From Bog-159 sp049520215 (GTDB taxonomy: Bacteria > Acidobacteriota > Terriglobia > Bryobacterales > Bryobacteraceae): a stretch of DNA of 8,122 bases. Location of the stretch: contig JBEKPZ010000322.1 of NCBI GenBank assembly GCA_049520215.1, positions 1 through 8,122 of the forward strand. Reading direction: 5' to 3'. The notes beneath the pieces were generated by a model. That model was given only the letters and a program-made list of their open reading frames with translations, searched no databases and was not told the DNA's origin. The translations under genes were made by a program, and so were the position numbers. This document shows, in pieces, positions 6,659-8,122 of this stretch (its first letter is position 1; every line of letters starts with the position of its first letter).

Positions 6659-6880
6659 CGCTTCTTCCAATCCTCCCTGCTCGATTCCTCGTGCGTCATC
6701 ACGTGGCGAATGTAAACCTTGCCGGCTCGATAGTTGATGTACGGGGCCAGGCGATATTTGTTCCCGCTAATGTTGAAGATCGTGAACTCGCCAACCGCAT
6801 CCGCATGTCTTGCGCACATCCACGAGGTTGGCCCACCGCAATCGCTTCGCTATCCGATACCAGTCGTCGAGCGGCGCCGG
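6655..6880 (-). pseudogene. HigB-type mRNA interferase toxin remnant, 5'-truncated and frameshifted
   Basis: Minus-strand translation gives two collinear pieces of a HigB-family toxin (an mRNA interferase that cleaves mRNA at translating ribosomes). Piece 1, 6877 to 6809, reads APLDDWYRIAKRLRWANLVD and then VRK. Piece 2, 6807 to the TGA at 6655-6657, reads HADAVGEFTIFNISGNKYRL and continues through YINYRAGKVYIRHVMTHEE to WKKR. The frame changes at 6805-6809, where one or two residues expected between VRKT and the ADAVG region are also missing. The first 20 or so residues of the family are absent: homology stops at about 6877-6880, directly where the hairpin repeat (6882-6900) begins. No start codon remains. 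The stop overlaps the antitoxin ATG by four bases, the usual toxin-first HigBA order. The toxin should be inactive. Confidence 0.82.
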
Positions 6881-6881
6881 G

Positions 6882-6928
6882 GGCGGCCTGAGAGGCCGCC
6901 GCAGGCTGCCAGCCTGCCCCACAATCCG
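6882..6928. repeat. Intergenic palindromic repeat, copy 2 (behind the GH2 gene)
   Basis: Two adjacent perfect hairpins are seen: GGCGGCCT/AGGCCGCC (arms 6882-6889 and 6893-6900, loop GAG) and GCAGGCT/AGCCTGC (arms 6901-6907 and 6911-6917, loop GCC). The 17-mer GCCTGCCCCACAATCCG at 6912-6928 is identical to 1044-1060. The element begins four bases past the stop of the GH2 gene and ends at the truncation point of the higB remnant. There is no U-tract. It may cap the GH2 message as a REP-like structure. I recall similar GGCAGGCTGGCAGCCTGC motifs in intergenic DNA of Solibacter-like genomes, but this is unverified. Confidence 0.8.
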
Positions 6929-6931
6929 AAC

Positions 6932-8122
6932 CTAGACCTGTTCCGGCTCGGCAGGGGTCACGCGGATCTCGACGGTATTCTCTCCCAAGTACTGATGCCG
7001 CGCGTGCAGCCGGATGACGCCCGCCGCCTCTTTGCTGCGGACCCACACAGCACCCACGCCGCCGGCGAGCGAAAATGGATTCTCGCCGACGATCTCGCCG
7101 GGGCCTTCCAGGCGCAACGTAACCGCGCCGGTCGAGAAGGGCCGCGCGCCGCCGTGTTCATTGGTCACGCGCAGCACCACACGCGTGGCATCGATGCCGT
7201 CGCCCACCAGCGCCGTATCGTCCGGCTCGACATGCAACTGGCGGTCGTAATCGTTGCCCGGCAGCGTCTTCGAGATGACTTTCGCGCCCTTAATATAGCC
7301 ATCGATGCGCAGGTCGCCCCAATCCTCCAGGTGCTCGCCCGCCAGGTCGATGAGGAAGGGCGGATGCGGCAAGTGCCCATAGTGCTGGCGATCGGGCTCG
7401 ACCTCCGCCTTCAGTTCGCCCTTCACGTGGATCTTCAGGTGATCGCAATTGGAAACGATCGCGGCATGGTGAATGCCGCCGCCTTCGGATTGATCGCCCT
7501 GCGACCAGTTGAAGCACGGCTCCAACACGATCTCATCCTTTGGGTCGCACTGCGAGCGATAGAACTGGCCGGCGGGTTTCGGTATGCGGAAAATGTCCGA
7601 CACGCCGTGGTAGCAAATCTTATCGCCCGAGCCGAAGTTGGCGTGCGTGTTGTAGTCGAAAGCGCACCAGCCGATGCCGCCCGCGTAGCCATCGGCGGAA
7701 GCCAGTTGGTTGTGCACGCGGGCGTGCCGCAGGGCGTGCTCCATCACGCGGTCCACGTTATCGCTGCGCTTGGTGGGGAACATGTGGCCGTTGAACTCGG
7801 TGTTGAGATACAGCGGGTGGTTCGGCGGCCGCAGCGGGAAGCCGAAATCGTTCATGGTCATGACGTCTTCGAGCAATTCGGTGTCGTAGAGGTAGCGCAC
7901 GCCGCCGGTCTGGCGGGAGGTGTCCAACTCGTGAGCCAGCGCGTTGGTGCGCGTGTAGAAATCGTGGTTATCCTGCGATTCGTTGATGCGCACGCCCCAC
8001 AGAATGATGGACGGATGATTCCAGTCGCGGCGGATCATCTGGTCGACGTTGCGCACGGCCAGATCCTGCCAGGCTTTGTCGCCGATGTGCTGCCAGCCGG
8101 GGATTTCCTCGAAGACCAGCAG
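6932..8122 (-). CDS. Glycoside hydrolase family 2 protein (beta-galactosidase-like), C-terminal part
   Basis: The frame is open from the right edge to the TAG at 6932-6934 and encodes 396 residues; the N-terminal domains and true start lie outside the window. The visible part begins inside the GH2 TIM barrel (LLVFEEIPGWQHIGDKAWQD). RDWNHPSIILWGVRINES carries the predicted acid/base Glu at fragment residue 48. LYLNTEFNGH carries the predicted nucleophile Glu at residue 109. Barrel strands with Trp and Asp-rich segments (GGIGWCAFDYNTHANFGSGD) follow. About residues 170-396 look like C-terminal Ig-like or beta-sandwich domains (EIVLEPCFNWSQGD, then VVLRVTNEHGGARPF, ending VEIRVTPAEPEQV). The GTG at 8054-8056 is an internal valine, not the start. 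The family hydrolyses beta-galactosides, beta-glucuronides, beta-mannosides and related sugars; the substrate cannot be decided here. Repeat copy 2 sits four bases downstream. Confidence 0.93.
   Translation of the reverse strand: MLVFEEIPGWQHIGDKAWQDLAVRNVDQMIRRDWNHPSIILWGVRINESQDNHDFYTRTNALAHELDTSRQTGGVRYLYDTELLEDVMTMNDFGFPLRPPNHPLYLNTEFNGHMFPTKRSDNVDRVMEHALRHARVHNQLASADGYAGGIGWCAFDYNTHANFGSGDKICYHGVSDIFRIPKPAGQFYRSQCDPKDEIVLEPCFNWSQGDQSEGGGIHHAAIVSNCDHLKIHVKGELKAEVEPDRQHYGHLPHPPFLIDLAGEHLEDWGDLRIDGYIKGAKVISKTLPGNDYDRQLHVEPDDTALVGDGIDATRVVLRVTNEHGGARPFSTGAVTLRLEGPGEIVGENPFSLAGGVGAVWVRSKEAAGVIRLHARHQYLGENTVEIRVTPAEPEQV

Noticed and set aside
6236..6715. Plus-strand 159-codon open frame over the toxin-antitoxin region
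   Set aside because: It is the antisense of the HigA remnant. The minus strand shows recognisable antitoxin sequence, and the plus-strand product has no family resemblance.
6882..6917. Rho-independent terminator for the GH2 gene
   Set aside because: The stem-loops are strong, but no T-run follows on the minus strand, and the sequence is shared with a second intergenic copy. A repeat element explains it better.

Overview
The window is high-GC bacterial DNA of about 8.1 kb. The gene content and protein style (a GH2 glycosidase with a WGVRINES-type motif, a degenerate ankyrin protein, an unnamed helical protein next to an FtsX-type transporter, and intergenic repeats containing GCCTGCCCCAC) suggest an acidobacterium of the Solibacter/Bryobacterales kind. 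That placement is inference from memory, without a database search.

Layout from left to right. Bases 1-50 hold a truncated array of 14-bp tandem repeats ending in a small hairpin. Bases 60-992 (minus) encode a conserved-looking protein of unknown function. Bases 1103-3664 and 3661-4323 (minus) are the permease and ATPase of a YbbAP-type ABC system, coupled by a 4-base ATGA overlap. A 35-bp gap follows, then the divergent plus-strand gene for a TesA-like SGNH esterase with a lipoprotein signal (4359-5060). An ankyrin-repeat protein (about 5087-6154) comes 14-26 bp after it, depending on its start.

Bases 6155-6931 contain no intact gene. On the minus strand they hold a decayed HigB/HigA-type toxin-antitoxin pair. 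The toxin has lost its N-terminus exactly where an intergenic repeat begins and carries an internal frameshift. The antitoxin carries two frameshifts that cancel each other. The last 1.2 kb (6932-8122, minus) is the C-terminal part of a GH2 glycoside hydrolase that runs off the right edge.

The functional core is the tesA / ybbA-ybbP cluster, which has the same divergent arrangement as in Escherichia coli. The ATPase and permease form an inner-membrane mechanotransmission or lipid-handling machine. The esterase, here probably membrane-anchored, would work on the outer face beside it. The unknown protein at 60-992 follows ybbP on the same strand and may belong to the same transcript. The same repeat element occurs behind ybbP and behind the GH2 gene, in the same orientation, and links the two halves of the window.
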